Shown: one piece after another, positions 42,072 through 51,805 of the stretch
How positions within the stretch are numbered: the stretch's first letter is position 1
Layout of the letters: each line of letters starts with the position of its first letter
Source: Bryobacteraceae bacterium
Lineage (GTDB): Bacteria > Acidobacteriota > Terriglobia > Bryobacterales > Bryobacteraceae
NCBI GenBank assembly: GCA_041394945.1
Contig: JAWKHH010000003.1
Coordinates: 372,001 to 436,000 of the forward strand
Reading direction: 5' to 3'
Length of the DNA stretch: 64,000 nucleotides
Notes under the pieces: generated by a model
Databases searched by the model: none
Told to the model about the DNA's origin: nothing
The model's input: only the letters and a program-made list of their open reading frames with translations
Program-made: the position numbers and the translations under genes

Positions 42072-43931
42072 ATGAATCAAATCCATCGGCGCCGATTGTT
42101 GCAAGGAGGCGCCGCGCTGGCGGTTGCCGGCGTGAGCCCGGGAGCCGCGCCGGAACGCGAATGGCATCACTACGGCGGCGATGCCGGCGCGTCCCGCTAC
42201 TCGCCGCTCACGCAGATCAACCGGAGTAACGTGAAGCGGCTGAAGCCGGCGTGGGTGCATCATACGGAAGATTCCCTGACGCGACCGGCGACGACGATCG
42301 AGGCGACGCCGATTGTGATCGACGGCGTGATGTATCTGACAACGGCGATGGTGCAAGTGCGCGCGCTGGATGCCGCGAGCGGCAAGGTTCTGTGGAACTA
42401 CAATCCGTCCGGCACGACACGGCGGCGCAGTTCGCCAGGGGTGAACCGGGCGGCGGCGTTCTGGCAGGATCCGGGCAACGCCAAGGATCGCCGAGTGTTT
42501 GTACCCGTGCGAGACATGTTATTGTGCCTGAACGCGGAGACAGGAAAGCTAGATCCGGGATTCGCCAACGAGGGCGTGCTCGATTTGAAGAAGCAGTTAG
42601 ACGAGGACCGGCCGGAGCTTTCGTTTCGCCACACGAGTCCGGTTGTGCTGTACAAAGACGTGTTGATCACCGGCGGCGGCGGCGGCGACGCGCCCGACCC
42701 GCAAGCGCCGGGCCACATCCGCGGGTGGGACGCGCGAACGGGGAAACGCCGTTGGATCTTTCACACGATTCCGAAGCCTGGCGAGTTCGGGCATGACACG
42801 TGGGGCGGCGATTCCTGGAAGAAAGCGGGGGGGACTAACAACTGGGGCGGGATGAGCCTGGACGCGAAGCGGGGGTGGGTTTTCGTCTCCACGGGTTCGC
42901 CTTCGTACGATTACTACGGCGGGGACCGGATCGGCCAGAACCTGTTCGCCAACTGCGTGATCGCGATCGATGCACTTACCGGCAAGCGGATCTGGCATCA
43001 GCAGATCGTGCATCACGACGTATGGGACTACGACTTGCCGTGTCAGCCGGCGCTGATCACGATGCGCCACGGCGGCCGTACTTTCGACGCGGTGGTGCAG
43101 ATGACGAAAATGGGGCTAGTTTTCGTGTTCGACCGGGAGACGGGCAAGCCGGTGTACGGGATCGAGGAGCGCGCGATTCCGGCGTCGGACATACCCGGCG
43201 AGAAGCTCTGGCCGACACAGCCGTTCCCGCTGAAGCCGCCGCCGCTAAACCGGATTGAATTTAGCGAGGCCGAGGTCACCGATATCTCCGAGGCGTCCCA
43301 CGAGGCGATCAAGAAGATCCTGGCCGAGTCGCGCGCCGGACGGATCTACCAGCCGCCCACCGGGGGCGGCACGATCGTGCATCCGGGTTTTCGCGGAGGC
43401 GTTCTTTGGGGCGGATGCTGCTGGGATCCGAAGCTCAACCGGCTTTTCGTGAGTTCGTCGGAGAATACGAACCGGATCGTGCTCTCCAAGGCCGAGGAAG
43501 GCGCGGGATATCCGTATCGGCTGACACAGCGCGCCCGGCTGTATGATCCGGACGGCTATCCGGCGATCAAGCCGCCGTGGGGCTACATGAATGCGATCGA
43601 CATGGCGAGCGGCGACTTCGCGTGGCGCACCGTGAACGGCGAGTATCCGGCGCTGGCTGCGAAGGGCGTGAAGAAGACCGGAGCTCCGGCCGACGGCGGC
43701 GCGATCTGCACGGCGGGCGAGCTGGTGTTCATGGCCGGAACGCCGGATAAAAAGTTCCGCGCGTTCGACTCCCGGAACGGCGAGATCCTGTGGGAGCATC
43801 AACTCGAGACGGCGGGGTTCGCCACACCCTGCACCTACGAGGCCGGCGGCAAGCAGTATGTCACGATCGCGTGCGGCGGCGGCAAGGGGTTCTCCGAGCC
43901 CGGGGACTCCGTGGTCACTTTCTCGTTGTAA
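42072..43931 (+). CDS. Tat-exported PQQ-dependent dehydrogenase-like quinoprotein
   Basis: 619 residues. Tat signal RRRLLQGGAALAVAG, then an eight-bladed PQQ propeller: WHHYGGDAGASRYSPLTQIN, TPIVIDGVMYLTTAM, LDAASGKVLWNY, DVWDYDLPCQPAL, LVFVFDRETGKPVY, GYMNAIDMASGDFAW, FRAFDSRNGEILWEHQL. It resembles quinoprotein glucose/alcohol dehydrogenases without a cytochrome domain. Electrons would pass to a separate acceptor. PQQ synthesis genes are not in the window. Confidence 0.87.
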   Translation: MNQIHRRRLLQGGAALAVAGVSPGAAPEREWHHYGGDAGASRYSPLTQINRSNVKRLKPAWVHHTEDSLTRPATTIEATPIVIDGVMYLTTAMVQVRALDAASGKVLWNYNPSGTTRRRSSPGVNRAAAFWQDPGNAKDRRVFVPVRDMLLCLNAETGKLDPGFANEGVLDLKKQLDEDRPELSFRHTSPVVLYKDVLITGGGGGDAPDPQAPGHIRGWDARTGKRRWIFHTIPKPGEFGHDTWGGDSWKKAGGTNNWGGMSLDAKRGWVFVSTGSPSYDYYGGDRIGQNLFANCVIAIDALTGKRIWHQQIVHHDVWDYDLPCQPALITMRHGGRTFDAVVQMTKMGLVFVFDRETGKPVYGIEERAIPASDIPGEKLWPTQPFPLKPPPLNRIEFSEAEVTDISEASHEAIKKILAESRAGRIYQPPTGGGTIVHPGFRGGVLWGGCCWDPKLNRLFVSSSENTNRIVLSKAEEGAGYPYRLTQRARLYDPDGYPAIKPPWGYMNAIDMASGDFAWRTVNGEYPALAAKGVKKTGAPADGGAICTAGELVFMAGTPDKKFRAFDSRNGEILWEHQLETAGFATPCTYEAGGKQYVTIACGGGKGFSEPGDSVVTFSL

Positions 43932-43943
43932 GTGAGCCGCGAG

Positions 43944-44780
43944 TCAGGCGGCGCGGACGGGGTTCTTCAGAATGCCGACGCCTTCGATTTCCACTTCAAC
44001 GACATCGCCGGGCTTCATCGGCGACGTCTTGCCCGGAGTGCCGGTGAAGATGAGGTCGCCGGGCATCAGCATGACGTATTGACTGATGAAGCTGACCGTT
44101 TCGGCAGGGCCGTGAACGAGGTGCGAGGTGGAGTCCTTCTGCATCACGTTGCCGTTGAGGCGCGTTTGAATGGTGAGGTTCGAGTAGTCGAGGCCGCGGG
44201 CGATCGCCGGACCGACGGGGCCGAAAGTGTCGGCGCCCTTGGCGCGCCACCACTGGACGTCTTTCACCTTGGGATCGTTCTGCCAGATGCGCTCGGAAAC
44301 GTCGTTCCCGCAGGTGATGCCGAAGATGTAGTCGCGGGCCTGCGCGGCGGAGACGCCCTTGGTGCGCTTTCCAATTACGATCACCAGTTCGCATTCGAAG
44401 TGGACGTCGGTGGCGTCTTTCGGGATGAGGATCGGGTCGCCGGGGTTCTGGAGACAGGTCAGGGGCTTGTAGAAAGGCTCGGGATTGGTCCGGGGCGCGG
44501 CTTTCCCGAGGTGGCTCTGGTAATTGCCAGCGAGCGCCAGGACCTTGGTCGGGCGGACGGGGTAGAGCAGTTTCACGTCGGCGAGCTTGTGTGTGGCTCC
44601 GGTTTCGGCCGGGTTCTCGAACAGGTTGCCCTTCAACTCGCGGATGGCTTCTCCGGCAAGGACGCCGTAGGTGGGTCCGGACGATCCTTTGCGGAAGCGG
44701 ACGTACCTGGTGACACCGGCCGGCTGGGCCTGTGCGGCGAGGGAGGTGGCGGCGAGGGCGAGAAGGTCGCGGCGTTTCAT
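43944..44780 (-). CDS. Fumarylacetoacetate hydrolase-family protein with a Tat-like signal
   Basis: 278 residues from the ATG at 44780 (MKRRDLLALAATSLAAQAQ). The FAH fold is clear: VLALAGNYQSHLG, HFECELVIVIGKRTKGVS with the metal Glu pair, ITCGNDVSERIWQ, GPVGPAIA, MLMPGDLIFTGTPGKTSPMKPGDVVEVEIEGVG. Family enzymes hydrolyse acylpyruvates or isomerise related compounds and are usually cytoplasmic. The RR-hydrophobic N-terminus suggests export. It converges on the quinoprotein gene with a 12-bp gap. Confidence 0.85.
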   Translation of the reverse strand: MKRRDLLALAATSLAAQAQPAGVTRYVRFRKGSSGPTYGVLAGEAIRELKGNLFENPAETGATHKLADVKLLYPVRPTKVLALAGNYQSHLGKAAPRTNPEPFYKPLTCLQNPGDPILIPKDATDVHFECELVIVIGKRTKGVSAAQARDYIFGITCGNDVSERIWQNDPKVKDVQWWRAKGADTFGPVGPAIARGLDYSNLTIQTRLNGNVMQKDSTSHLVHGPAETVSFISQYVMLMPGDLIFTGTPGKTSPMKPGDVVEVEIEGVGILKNPVRAA

Positions 44781-44834
44781 GGCACCACACATCATACAGC
44801 AGGGCCTTGCGGGATTGCCCTACCGATGAGGTAT

Positions 44835-45701
44835 TCAGCGCCGGCGAATGACCTGATCGATGCGTTCGGCGTTGACGAACTTGCGCGCCCAGAGGTCGAG
44901 TTGCTGGGCGGTGGCCCGCGCCAGTCGCTCGGTCACCCAAGGTTCCAGCCGCCCGAACTTGGTTTCGAGCAGTACACTCAGTTGCGCACGGCGCCCCTCT
45001 TCGTGGCCGACTTCGCGGCCTTCCTGCCGGCCTTCCTGCCTACCCTCCTCGCGGCCCTCGACACGGGCGTCGCGGAGGTACCGCATCAGCACTGGATTCT
45101 TGCGCGCGTCGATCACGACTCCCATACGGTTCATTTCCAATTCTACCTTTCCCGGCAGCCCGCGCAGCCCCGACAGCACCAGAAGTTGACCCATCAATCG
45201 CTCTCGCGCCGGGCCGCGCAAGCGCCCGGCCCGTTTCATGATCTCCGGCAGAAGGTCCGCTCCGCCCCGAGCGAGCATTGCGAGCGCCAGGTCGGCCGGG
45301 TTCCCAGTATTCAGCAACGCTTCCGCGCGGAACGCGCGGATGTCGATCACGTCAAACTCGACAGTGGTTCCGCCCGTGCGGTGGAACCCCTTCATCTTCA
45401 ACCGCCCACGGCCGACGTACACGAGCACTTGCCGGACGTCGCCGCGGAACTTCTGGCCCAACCGCAAGCAGTAGATACCTTGCCGGTATCCGATGTCCGG
45501 ATCGTTGGTGCTTTGGAATTCGACGTGAAGGATCGACCGGCCCGCCAACCGGGCCACGATGTCGGCTCGCGGCAGTTCCACGTGGGGAAGCTCCACGTTC
45601 AGAAACTCACGGACCGCCTCGCCCCGCGCCAGGGCGCCGAGCAGCGTCGGCCGGTCCACTTCAAACAGCTCCTTGAGCGCCGCGTCGAAATCGATACCCA
45701 T
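44835..45701 (-). CDS. Rpn/YhgA-like PD-(D/E)XK nuclease-family protein with DUF4351-like tail
   Basis: 288 residues. The N-terminal part shows ILHVEFQSTNDPDIGYRQGIYCL, the ExQ variant of the PD-(D/E)XK core seen in Rpn and transposase-like nucleases. Residues about 225-245 are an EGREEGRQEGRQEG charged repeat, and the end (LLETKFGRLEPWVTERLARATAQQLDLWARKFVNAERIDQVI) matches DUF4351. Such proteins are often multicopy and act in recombination or anti-phage defence. The exact role is unknown. It is divergent from the MFS gene. Confidence 0.75.
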   Translation of the reverse strand: MGIDFDAALKELFEVDRPTLLGALARGEAVREFLNVELPHVELPRADIVARLAGRSILHVEFQSTNDPDIGYRQGIYCLRLGQKFRGDVRQVLVYVGRGRLKMKGFHRTGGTTVEFDVIDIRAFRAEALLNTGNPADLALAMLARGGADLLPEIMKRAGRLRGPARERLMGQLLVLSGLRGLPGKVELEMNRMGVVIDARKNPVLMRYLRDARVEGREEGRQEGRQEGREVGHEEGRRAQLSVLLETKFGRLEPWVTERLARATAQQLDLWARKFVNAERIDQVIRRR

Positions 45702-45750
45702 ATGCCTCTCAGCATCAGTGGGCCGCGCGCGGGGATTTTCTCAGGCGCGC

Positions 45751-46965
45751 ATGCTCCAGCGCCGAACAGATACACTGAGAAACTTGCTCGCGCGCTGGAT
45801 TCCATCCCTGACGATGATGCTGGTTTCGCTGATCAGCTACATCGACCGCAATACGCTGGCGCTGCTCTCCCCGACGATCCTGGCCGAGACCGGACTGACG
45901 GTGGAGCAATACAGTTGGGTGATCTCCGCATTCTCCACCGCCTATATGATCGGCAATCCCGTATGGGGCCGCATCCTGGACCGAGTAGGGCTGCGGCTGG
46001 GGATGGCCGTCTCCGTGAGTTTTTGGACGATCGCTTCGACAGCCCACGTGTTCGCCAGCGGGTTTTCGAGCTTCGCGGCGGCGCGGATCGCGCTCGGGTT
46101 CGGCGAGGGCGCAACGTTTCCCGCCGGACTGCGCGCGGCCGTTCAGTCTCTTCCCGTCCACCTTCGCTCGCGCGGCATCGCCATTTCCTACAGCGGCGGG
46201 TCTCTCGGCGCGATCATTACGCCGATTGTGGTAACGCCCGTCGCAGCGGCGTGGGGTTGGCGCGGCGGGTTCTGGTTCACCGGACTCGTTGGGCTGGCTT
46301 GGCTTGTGCTGTGGGCCTTTGTCAGCCGGCGGCCCGACATGCGCGAGAAGCCGCAACAGGCAGCGGCGCCGGCCGCGCGCATCCCGTGGCGCGACGCGCG
46401 GGTTTGGAGCTTCATGGCCGCGTACGCCCTCGGCGCGTTCCCGCTCGCGTTCGTGCTGTATCAGTCGGCCATCTACCTGAGCCGTACCTTCGGAAAATCG
46501 CAGGTCGAGATCGGCGCGGTGCTTTGGATCCCGCCGCTCGGATGGGAACTCGGCTACTTCGCATGGGGCTGGCTGACCGACCGCGCGCTCAAGGGGAACT
46601 CACGGCCGATCACCGCGTACCGGTGGATCATGGGGCTTGCCATGTCGGCCAGCCTGCTGCTAGCCGCCGTTCCCCGCATCTCGAGTTACGGAGGCACGCT
46701 GGCCGCGCTTTTTGTGACGATGTTCGTCACTTGCGGATTCATCATCCCGCCGGTGAGCTACGCCACGCACGTGCTATCGGCCAGACACGCCGGGCTGATC
46801 GCGGGGCTCGGCGCGGGATCCTGGGGCGCGGTGGTGGCGTTGGCCATGCCTTGGATCGGGCGCTTGTTCGATCGCGGAATGTACGCCGAGGCATTCGTGA
46901 CGGTGGCGGCGTTTCCCGTGGTTGGGTACGGCGCGTGGTGGTGGATCAACCGAAGGGGCGAGTAG
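45751..46965 (+). CDS. Major facilitator superfamily transporter
   Basis: 404 residues from the ATG at 45751, twelve membrane segments. LISYIDRNTLALLSPTIL and GRILDRVGLRLG (loop 2-3 motif) and GFGEGATFPAGLRA place it among anion:cation symporter-like (ACS/hexuronate-type) MFS proteins, which take up organic anions. The substrate cannot be named. The reading frame is open upstream but only as an antisense shadow of the divergent gene. Confidence 0.85.
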   Translation: MLQRRTDTLRNLLARWIPSLTMMLVSLISYIDRNTLALLSPTILAETGLTVEQYSWVISAFSTAYMIGNPVWGRILDRVGLRLGMAVSVSFWTIASTAHVFASGFSSFAAARIALGFGEGATFPAGLRAAVQSLPVHLRSRGIAISYSGGSLGAIITPIVVTPVAAAWGWRGGFWFTGLVGLAWLVLWAFVSRRPDMREKPQQAAAPAARIPWRDARVWSFMAAYALGAFPLAFVLYQSAIYLSRTFGKSQVEIGAVLWIPPLGWELGYFAWGWLTDRALKGNSRPITAYRWIMGLAMSASLLLAAVPRISSYGGTLAALFVTMFVTCGFIIPPVSYATHVLSARHAGLIAGLGAGSWGAVVALAMPWIGRLFDRGMYAEAFVTVAAFPVVGYGAWWWINRRGE

Positions 46966-46980
46966 ATTGAAAAGCGAAAC

Positions 46981-47013
46981 GGGCCAGGGAACCCGTAGTG
47001 AGTTCCCTGGCCC
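46981..47013. terminator. Strong hairpin between convergent MFS and ppdK genes
   Basis: GGGCCAGGGAAC / GTTCCCTGGCCC, a perfect 12-bp stem with a 9-base loop. On the minus strand it is followed by a T-rich stretch (GTTTCGCTTTTC), so it mainly suits ppdK but may act both ways. Confidence 0.8.
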
Positions 47014-47034
47014 GCCGTTTGTTCCGAGCCGAGG

Positions 47035-49782
47035 CTAGGCCGTGCGAGCCGCTTCGGCCTTGTCAGCGCCCGCGGCGAGGATGGCCGCCTGCGCCGCCGC
47101 CAGCCGGGCGATCGGCACGCGGTAGGGCGAGCAGGAAACGTAGTCCATGCCCACCTGGTAGCAGAACTCGACCGAGCTTGGCTCGCCGCCGTGCTCGCCG
47201 CAGATGCCCACTTCCAGGTTCGGACGCGTGGTGCGGCCGGCATCCACCGCCATCTTCACGAGCTTGCCCACGCCCTCGCGATCGAGTACGCCGAACGGAT
47301 CCGCCTTGAAGATCTTCAGGTCTTCGTACTTCGGCGAGAACTTCGTGTAGTCGTCGCGGGAGAGGCCCATGGCGGTCTGCGTAAGGTCGTTGGTGCCGAA
47401 GCTGAAGAACTGCGCCTGCTCGGCGACCTTATCGGCGGTCAGCGCGGCGCGCGGGATTTCGATCATCGTGCCGACCATGTAGTGGACCTCCTTCCGGATG
47501 CCCGCCGCGCCAAGGATCTCCTCGGCCGCCTTCACGACGATGTCCTTCTGATGGGCCAGCTCCGCCGCCGAACCGATCAGCGGAATCATCACCTCGGGAA
47601 TCACCTTGACGCCCTTCTTGTGCACTTGCACGACGGCTTCGAAGATCGCGCGCGCCTGCATCTCGGTGATCTCGGGATACGAGATACCCAGGCGACAGCC
47701 GCGGTGGCCCAGCATCGGGTTGAACTCGTGCAGTTCTTCAACGCGTTCAAGCAGTTCGTGCAGATACTTCTTGAGATCGCCGGCTTTCACGTTGTAGCGG
47801 TCGGCGATTTCCTTCTTCTCCTTACCCTTCACGTAGGGCAGCCGGGCGATATCCACCATCAGGTTCTCGCGCTTGGGCAGGAACTCGTGGAGCGGCGGAT
47901 CGAGCGTGCGGATCACCACAGGATAGCCGTTCATGGCCGTGAACAGGCCGGCGAAGTCCTTGCGCTGCATGGGCTGGAGCTTGGCCAGAGCCTTCTTGCG
48001 CGTCTTCTCGTCGCGCGCCAGGATCATCGCCTGCACGAACGGAAGCCGGTCTTCCGCGAAGAACATGTGCTCGGTGCGGCAGAGACCGATGCCTTGGGCG
48101 CCGAAGTTACGCGCCACCTTCGCGTCGCGCGGGATGTCGGCGTTAGCACGAACGCCGAACTTGCCGCGGAAGCTGTCGGCCCAGTCCATGAATTTGCCTA
48201 GTTGATCGGAGTGGACATCCGGCTCGCGCGTGGCGGCTTGGCCGACGAAGACCTCGCCGGTGGTCCCATCGATCGAAATCCAGTCGCCTTCCTTCACGGT
48301 GACTTTCTTCCCGCCGACGGCGACCGTGGCCGTCTTCGCTTTCTCGTTGATGGCGATGGAACTCGCGCCGACGATGCACGGGCGGCCCATGCCGCGGGCC
48401 ACAACGGCGGCGTGCGAGCTCTTCCCGCCGATGGCGGTGAGGATGCCCTTGGCGACGTCCATGCCGTGAATGTCGTCCGGCGTGGTCTCCTTGCGCACCA
48501 GCACGACGGGCGACTTCGCCGCGGCTTCCACGGCGTCGTCGGCGCTGAAGGCGATCCGCCCGACGGCCGCGCCCGGCGAGGCGGCGATGCCGGTGGTCAG
48601 CTTGGTGAGTTTCTTCAGAGAAGCGTCTTCGAACACCGGGTGGAGCAGTTGATCGAGCTGGTTGGGCGCCACGCGCAGCACGGCGGTCTTCTTGTCGATC
48701 AGCTTTTCCTCGGCCATCTCGACCGCGACGCGGACGGCGGCCTTCCCGGTCCGCTTTCCGTTCCGGGTCTGCAGCATGTACAGCTTCCCTTCCTGGATGG
48801 TGAACTCGAAGTCCTGCATGTCCTTGTAGTGGCGCTCGAGGCTCGTCGTGATTTCGACGAGTTGCTTGAAGACCTCGGGCATATCGCGCTCGAGGTGCGA
48901 AATCGGCTCCGGCGTGCGGATGCCGGCGACGACGTCTTCGCCCTGGGCGTTGATGAGGTACTCGCCGTAAAGGACGCGCTCGCCGGTGGCCGGGTCGCGC
49001 GTGAAGCCGACGCCGGTGCCCGAGCCTTCGCCCATATTGCCGAACACCATCACCTGCACGTTGGCCGCGGTTCCGATCTCATCCGGGATCTTTTCCATCT
49101 TCCGGTAGTAGCAGGCCTTGGGATTCCACCAGCTCCGGAAGACGGCGTCGCGCGCCATCACCAACTGGTCGCGGGTGTTTTGCGGGAATTCCTTCCTGGT
49201 GTCCTTCTTCACCAGCGCGAGGTAATCCTTGATGATCGCCTTCAGATCGTCGGCCGAGAGCTGGGTGTCGAGCTTCGCCTTCACCTTCGCCTTGCGGGAA
49301 TCGAAGATGTGATCGAAGTGCTCCATTTCGACGTTGAGAGCGACCTCGCCGAACATCTGGATGAAGCGGCGGTAGCAGTCGTAGGCGAAGCGCGGGTTGC
49401 CCGTCTTGTTCGCCAGCGCGGCCACGGTGTCGTCGTTCATGCCGAGGTTCAGGATGGTGTTCATCATGCCGGGCATGGAGAACTTGGCGCCGGAGCGCAC
49501 GCTCAGCAGGAGCGGATTGTCGGTGTCGCCAAGCCGCTGCCCCATGCGGTTCTCTAGCTTGTTGAGCGCGGTCCACATCTCGTCGTCAATCTCGGTCGGC
49601 ACCTTGCCCTTGTTCTCGAAGTAGATGTTGCAGACGTTGGTGGAAACGGTGAAGCCCGGGGGCACCGGAACGCCGGCCTTCGACATCTCGGCGAGGCCCG
49701 AGCCCTTGCCGCCGAGGACGTCTTTCATCGATCCGTCGCCGTCGGCCGCTCCGCCGCCGAACGCGTAGACATGCTTACTCAT
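47035..49782 (-). CDS. ppdK: Pyruvate, phosphate dikinase
   Basis: Interconverts pyruvate, ATP and phosphate with PEP, AMP and pyrophosphate. 915 residues. N-terminal ATP-grasp (VLGGKGSGLAEM, SVRSGAKFSMPGMMNTILNLG), central swivelling domain with phospho-His in GGKSSHAAVVARGMG (near residue 457; the common form is GGMTSH), and C-terminal TIM barrel with GLCRTEHMFF, VMIPLIG, FSFGTNDLTQ and CGEHGGEPSSVEF plus the catalytic Cys in YVSCSPYRVP. Last gene of the recO-glyQ-glyS-ppdK row and followed by a strong hairpin. Confidence 0.96.
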   Translation of the reverse strand: MSKHVYAFGGGAADGDGSMKDVLGGKGSGLAEMSKAGVPVPPGFTVSTNVCNIYFENKGKVPTEIDDEMWTALNKLENRMGQRLGDTDNPLLLSVRSGAKFSMPGMMNTILNLGMNDDTVAALANKTGNPRFAYDCYRRFIQMFGEVALNVEMEHFDHIFDSRKAKVKAKLDTQLSADDLKAIIKDYLALVKKDTRKEFPQNTRDQLVMARDAVFRSWWNPKACYYRKMEKIPDEIGTAANVQVMVFGNMGEGSGTGVGFTRDPATGERVLYGEYLINAQGEDVVAGIRTPEPISHLERDMPEVFKQLVEITTSLERHYKDMQDFEFTIQEGKLYMLQTRNGKRTGKAAVRVAVEMAEEKLIDKKTAVLRVAPNQLDQLLHPVFEDASLKKLTKLTTGIAASPGAAVGRIAFSADDAVEAAAKSPVVLVRKETTPDDIHGMDVAKGILTAIGGKSSHAAVVARGMGRPCIVGASSIAINEKAKTATVAVGGKKVTVKEGDWISIDGTTGEVFVGQAATREPDVHSDQLGKFMDWADSFRGKFGVRANADIPRDAKVARNFGAQGIGLCRTEHMFFAEDRLPFVQAMILARDEKTRKKALAKLQPMQRKDFAGLFTAMNGYPVVIRTLDPPLHEFLPKRENLMVDIARLPYVKGKEKKEIADRYNVKAGDLKKYLHELLERVEELHEFNPMLGHRGCRLGISYPEITEMQARAIFEAVVQVHKKGVKVIPEVMIPLIGSAAELAHQKDIVVKAAEEILGAAGIRKEVHYMVGTMIEIPRAALTADKVAEQAQFFSFGTNDLTQTAMGLSRDDYTKFSPKYEDLKIFKADPFGVLDREGVGKLVKMAVDAGRTTRPNLEVGICGEHGGEPSSVEFCYQVGMDYVSCSPYRVPIARLAAAQAAILAAGADKAEAARTA

Positions 49783-49821
49783 GATCCCTGTATCTCTCCT
49801 TCTCCAATACCCTGTCTCAAT

Positions 49822-51804
49822 TTACCCTGTGACGATTTCGGAAAAATCCGCGATGCGCGAGAATTCGCGCTTCAACCCATCGAGCAACGCCAGCCGGTTG
49901 GCGCGCACGCGCTCATCCGGGGCATTCACCAGAACCTTGTCGAAAAACAGATCCACAGCCGGGCGGAGGCTCGCGATTGCGGCCAGCCGCTCCTCGTACG
50001 ACCCCGCCGCCTGACGCGAGGCCACGCCCCGCGCCGCCTCGTGCAGCGCCCGTTCCGGCTCTTCGGCGAGGAACGATGCATCCACGGCGCCGCCGGAATG
50101 ATTCGCCTGCGCGAGGATATTGCCGATGCGCTTGAACGACGCCGCCAGCGGCTCAAAGTCCGGCGTGGGACGCACAGCGCGAATCGCCTCGAGCCGGGCC
50201 AGCACGTCCACAAGCGTGGTGATGCCGGCGGCGAGCACCGCGTTGACTTCGTCGTAGGCGAAGCCGCGGATCTCGCGGAAGTAGTAGCGCACGCGGTCGA
50301 GCAGAAACTCGTGGAGCCGGGCGTCGCCGCCGGCAAGCGACGAAAACGGAGTGGCCATTCCGCCTTCGACGAGGATCTTGATGACGCCCTGCGCCGCGCG
50401 TCGCAGCGCGAAGGGGTCTTTCGAGCCAGTGACCTCCATGCCGACGCCGAACGCCGACCGGAGGGTATCGAGCTTGTCAGCGAGCGCCACGATCCGGCTG
50501 TCGGCCGTCGCCGGGATGGAATCCTCCATGCTGAGCGGCTTGTAGTGGTCGTAGATGGCGGCGGCAACGGCTTCCGGTTCGCCTTGCGCGCGGGCGTAGA
50601 GCCCGCCGACGATCCCCTGGAGATCGGTGAACTCCTTCACCATTTCGGTGGTGAGATCGCATTTTGCGAGCAGCGCGGCGCGGCGTGCGTGTTCGCCGCC
50701 GCCCAATTCGGCGGTCACCGCCGCCACGCGTTCGGTCTTCGCGTGATACGAACCGAGTTCGCGCTGGTAGGTGACGTTTTTCAGATCTTCCATGCGCTCG
50801 GCGAGAGTGCGGTGCTGGTCCACTTCCCAGAAGAAGCGCGCATCGTTAAAGCGCGCGCGGAGCACACGCTCGTTGCCGGAAACGACGAGCCCTTCGGGAT
50901 CCGACGGCACGTTCATCACGGCGATGAAGTTCGGCGCGAGCGACCCATCGGCCGCAGCGACGGAAAACTGCTTCTGGTGATGCCGCATGACGGTCACCAG
51001 GACCTCGGCCGGCAGTCCGAGATACGAACGGTCGAAGCCGCCCAGGATCGGGGCCGGCTGTTCGGTAAGGTACACGAGCGTTTCGAGCAGCGCCGCATCC
51101 TGTTTCACGGCGAGGCCCGTGCCCTCGAGGATCGCCGCGATCGCGCTTTCGATCCGGTGGCGCCGCTCGGCAGCGCGCACCACCACACCGTTCCGTTCCA
51201 TCGCCTTCTCATATCCGGCAATGGAGACCTTCACCTTCTTCTTCCCGAACACGCGATGGCCCTGCGAAACTTCGCCGGCGGCGATTCCGGCGACCTCGAA
51301 CTTCACCACGTCTTTGCCGAGCAGCGCGACGATCCATCGGAGCGGCCGGATGAATCGCGGACCGCCCTTCTTCGTCCAGAACATCGTTTTCGGCCATGGA
51401 ATGCCGAGAATCAGCGCCGGCAGTTCCGCCGCGAGGATCTCGGCGGTGTCGCGTCCGGCCACCTGTTTCCGCAGCGCGAAGTATTCGCCCTTGGCCGTCG
51501 AAACGGTCTCGAGCTGTTCGACGGTGACGCCATTCTTGCGCGCGAATCCCTGCGCAGCGCCTTCGCCGGCCGACTTCGGGGGGCCGCTGATCAGATCGAC
51601 GCTATCGGCCTGACGGGCTTCCAACCCGTCGGCGGCCAGCACCAGCCGGCGCGGCGTCGCATCCACCCAGGAAACCTTGCCCTTGAGTTTGTGCCGTTCG
51701 AGCAACGCGCCGAACGTCTTGCTCAGGTGTTCGAGCGCGGCGGGAATCATCCAATCGGGAATCTCTTCGCTCCCGATCTCCAAAAGAAACTTCAGCCGAG
51801 CCAT
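49822..51804 (-). CDS. glyS: Glycyl-tRNA synthetase beta subunit
   Basis: 660 residues from the ATG at 51804 (MARLKFLLEIGSEEIPDWMI). The tRNA-binding/HD-like beta chain of the tetrameric bacterial enzyme: MRHHQKQFSVA, ARFNDARFFWEVDQ, KNVTYQRELGSYHAKTERV, ALADKLDTLRSAFGVGMEVTGSKDPFALRR. It starts one base after the glyQ stop, so the two are translated together in the stoichiometry required. Confidence 0.96.
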   Translation of the reverse strand: MARLKFLLEIGSEEIPDWMIPAALEHLSKTFGALLERHKLKGKVSWVDATPRRLVLAADGLEARQADSVDLISGPPKSAGEGAAQGFARKNGVTVEQLETVSTAKGEYFALRKQVAGRDTAEILAAELPALILGIPWPKTMFWTKKGGPRFIRPLRWIVALLGKDVVKFEVAGIAAGEVSQGHRVFGKKKVKVSIAGYEKAMERNGVVVRAAERRHRIESAIAAILEGTGLAVKQDAALLETLVYLTEQPAPILGGFDRSYLGLPAEVLVTVMRHHQKQFSVAAADGSLAPNFIAVMNVPSDPEGLVVSGNERVLRARFNDARFFWEVDQHRTLAERMEDLKNVTYQRELGSYHAKTERVAAVTAELGGGEHARRAALLAKCDLTTEMVKEFTDLQGIVGGLYARAQGEPEAVAAAIYDHYKPLSMEDSIPATADSRIVALADKLDTLRSAFGVGMEVTGSKDPFALRRAAQGVIKILVEGGMATPFSSLAGGDARLHEFLLDRVRYYFREIRGFAYDEVNAVLAAGITTLVDVLARLEAIRAVRPTPDFEPLAASFKRIGNILAQANHSGGAVDASFLAEEPERALHEAARGVASRQAAGSYEERLAAIASLRPAVDLFFDKVLVNAPDERVRANRLALLDGLKREFSRIADFSEIVTG

Positions 51805-51805
51805 G

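Noticed and set aside
43932..46970. A 1012-codon open frame on the plus strand spanning several genes
   Set aside because: It is antisense to the FAH-family and Rpn-like genes and then runs out of frame through the MFS gene; it has no family motifs and shows the composition of a GC-rich shadow frame.
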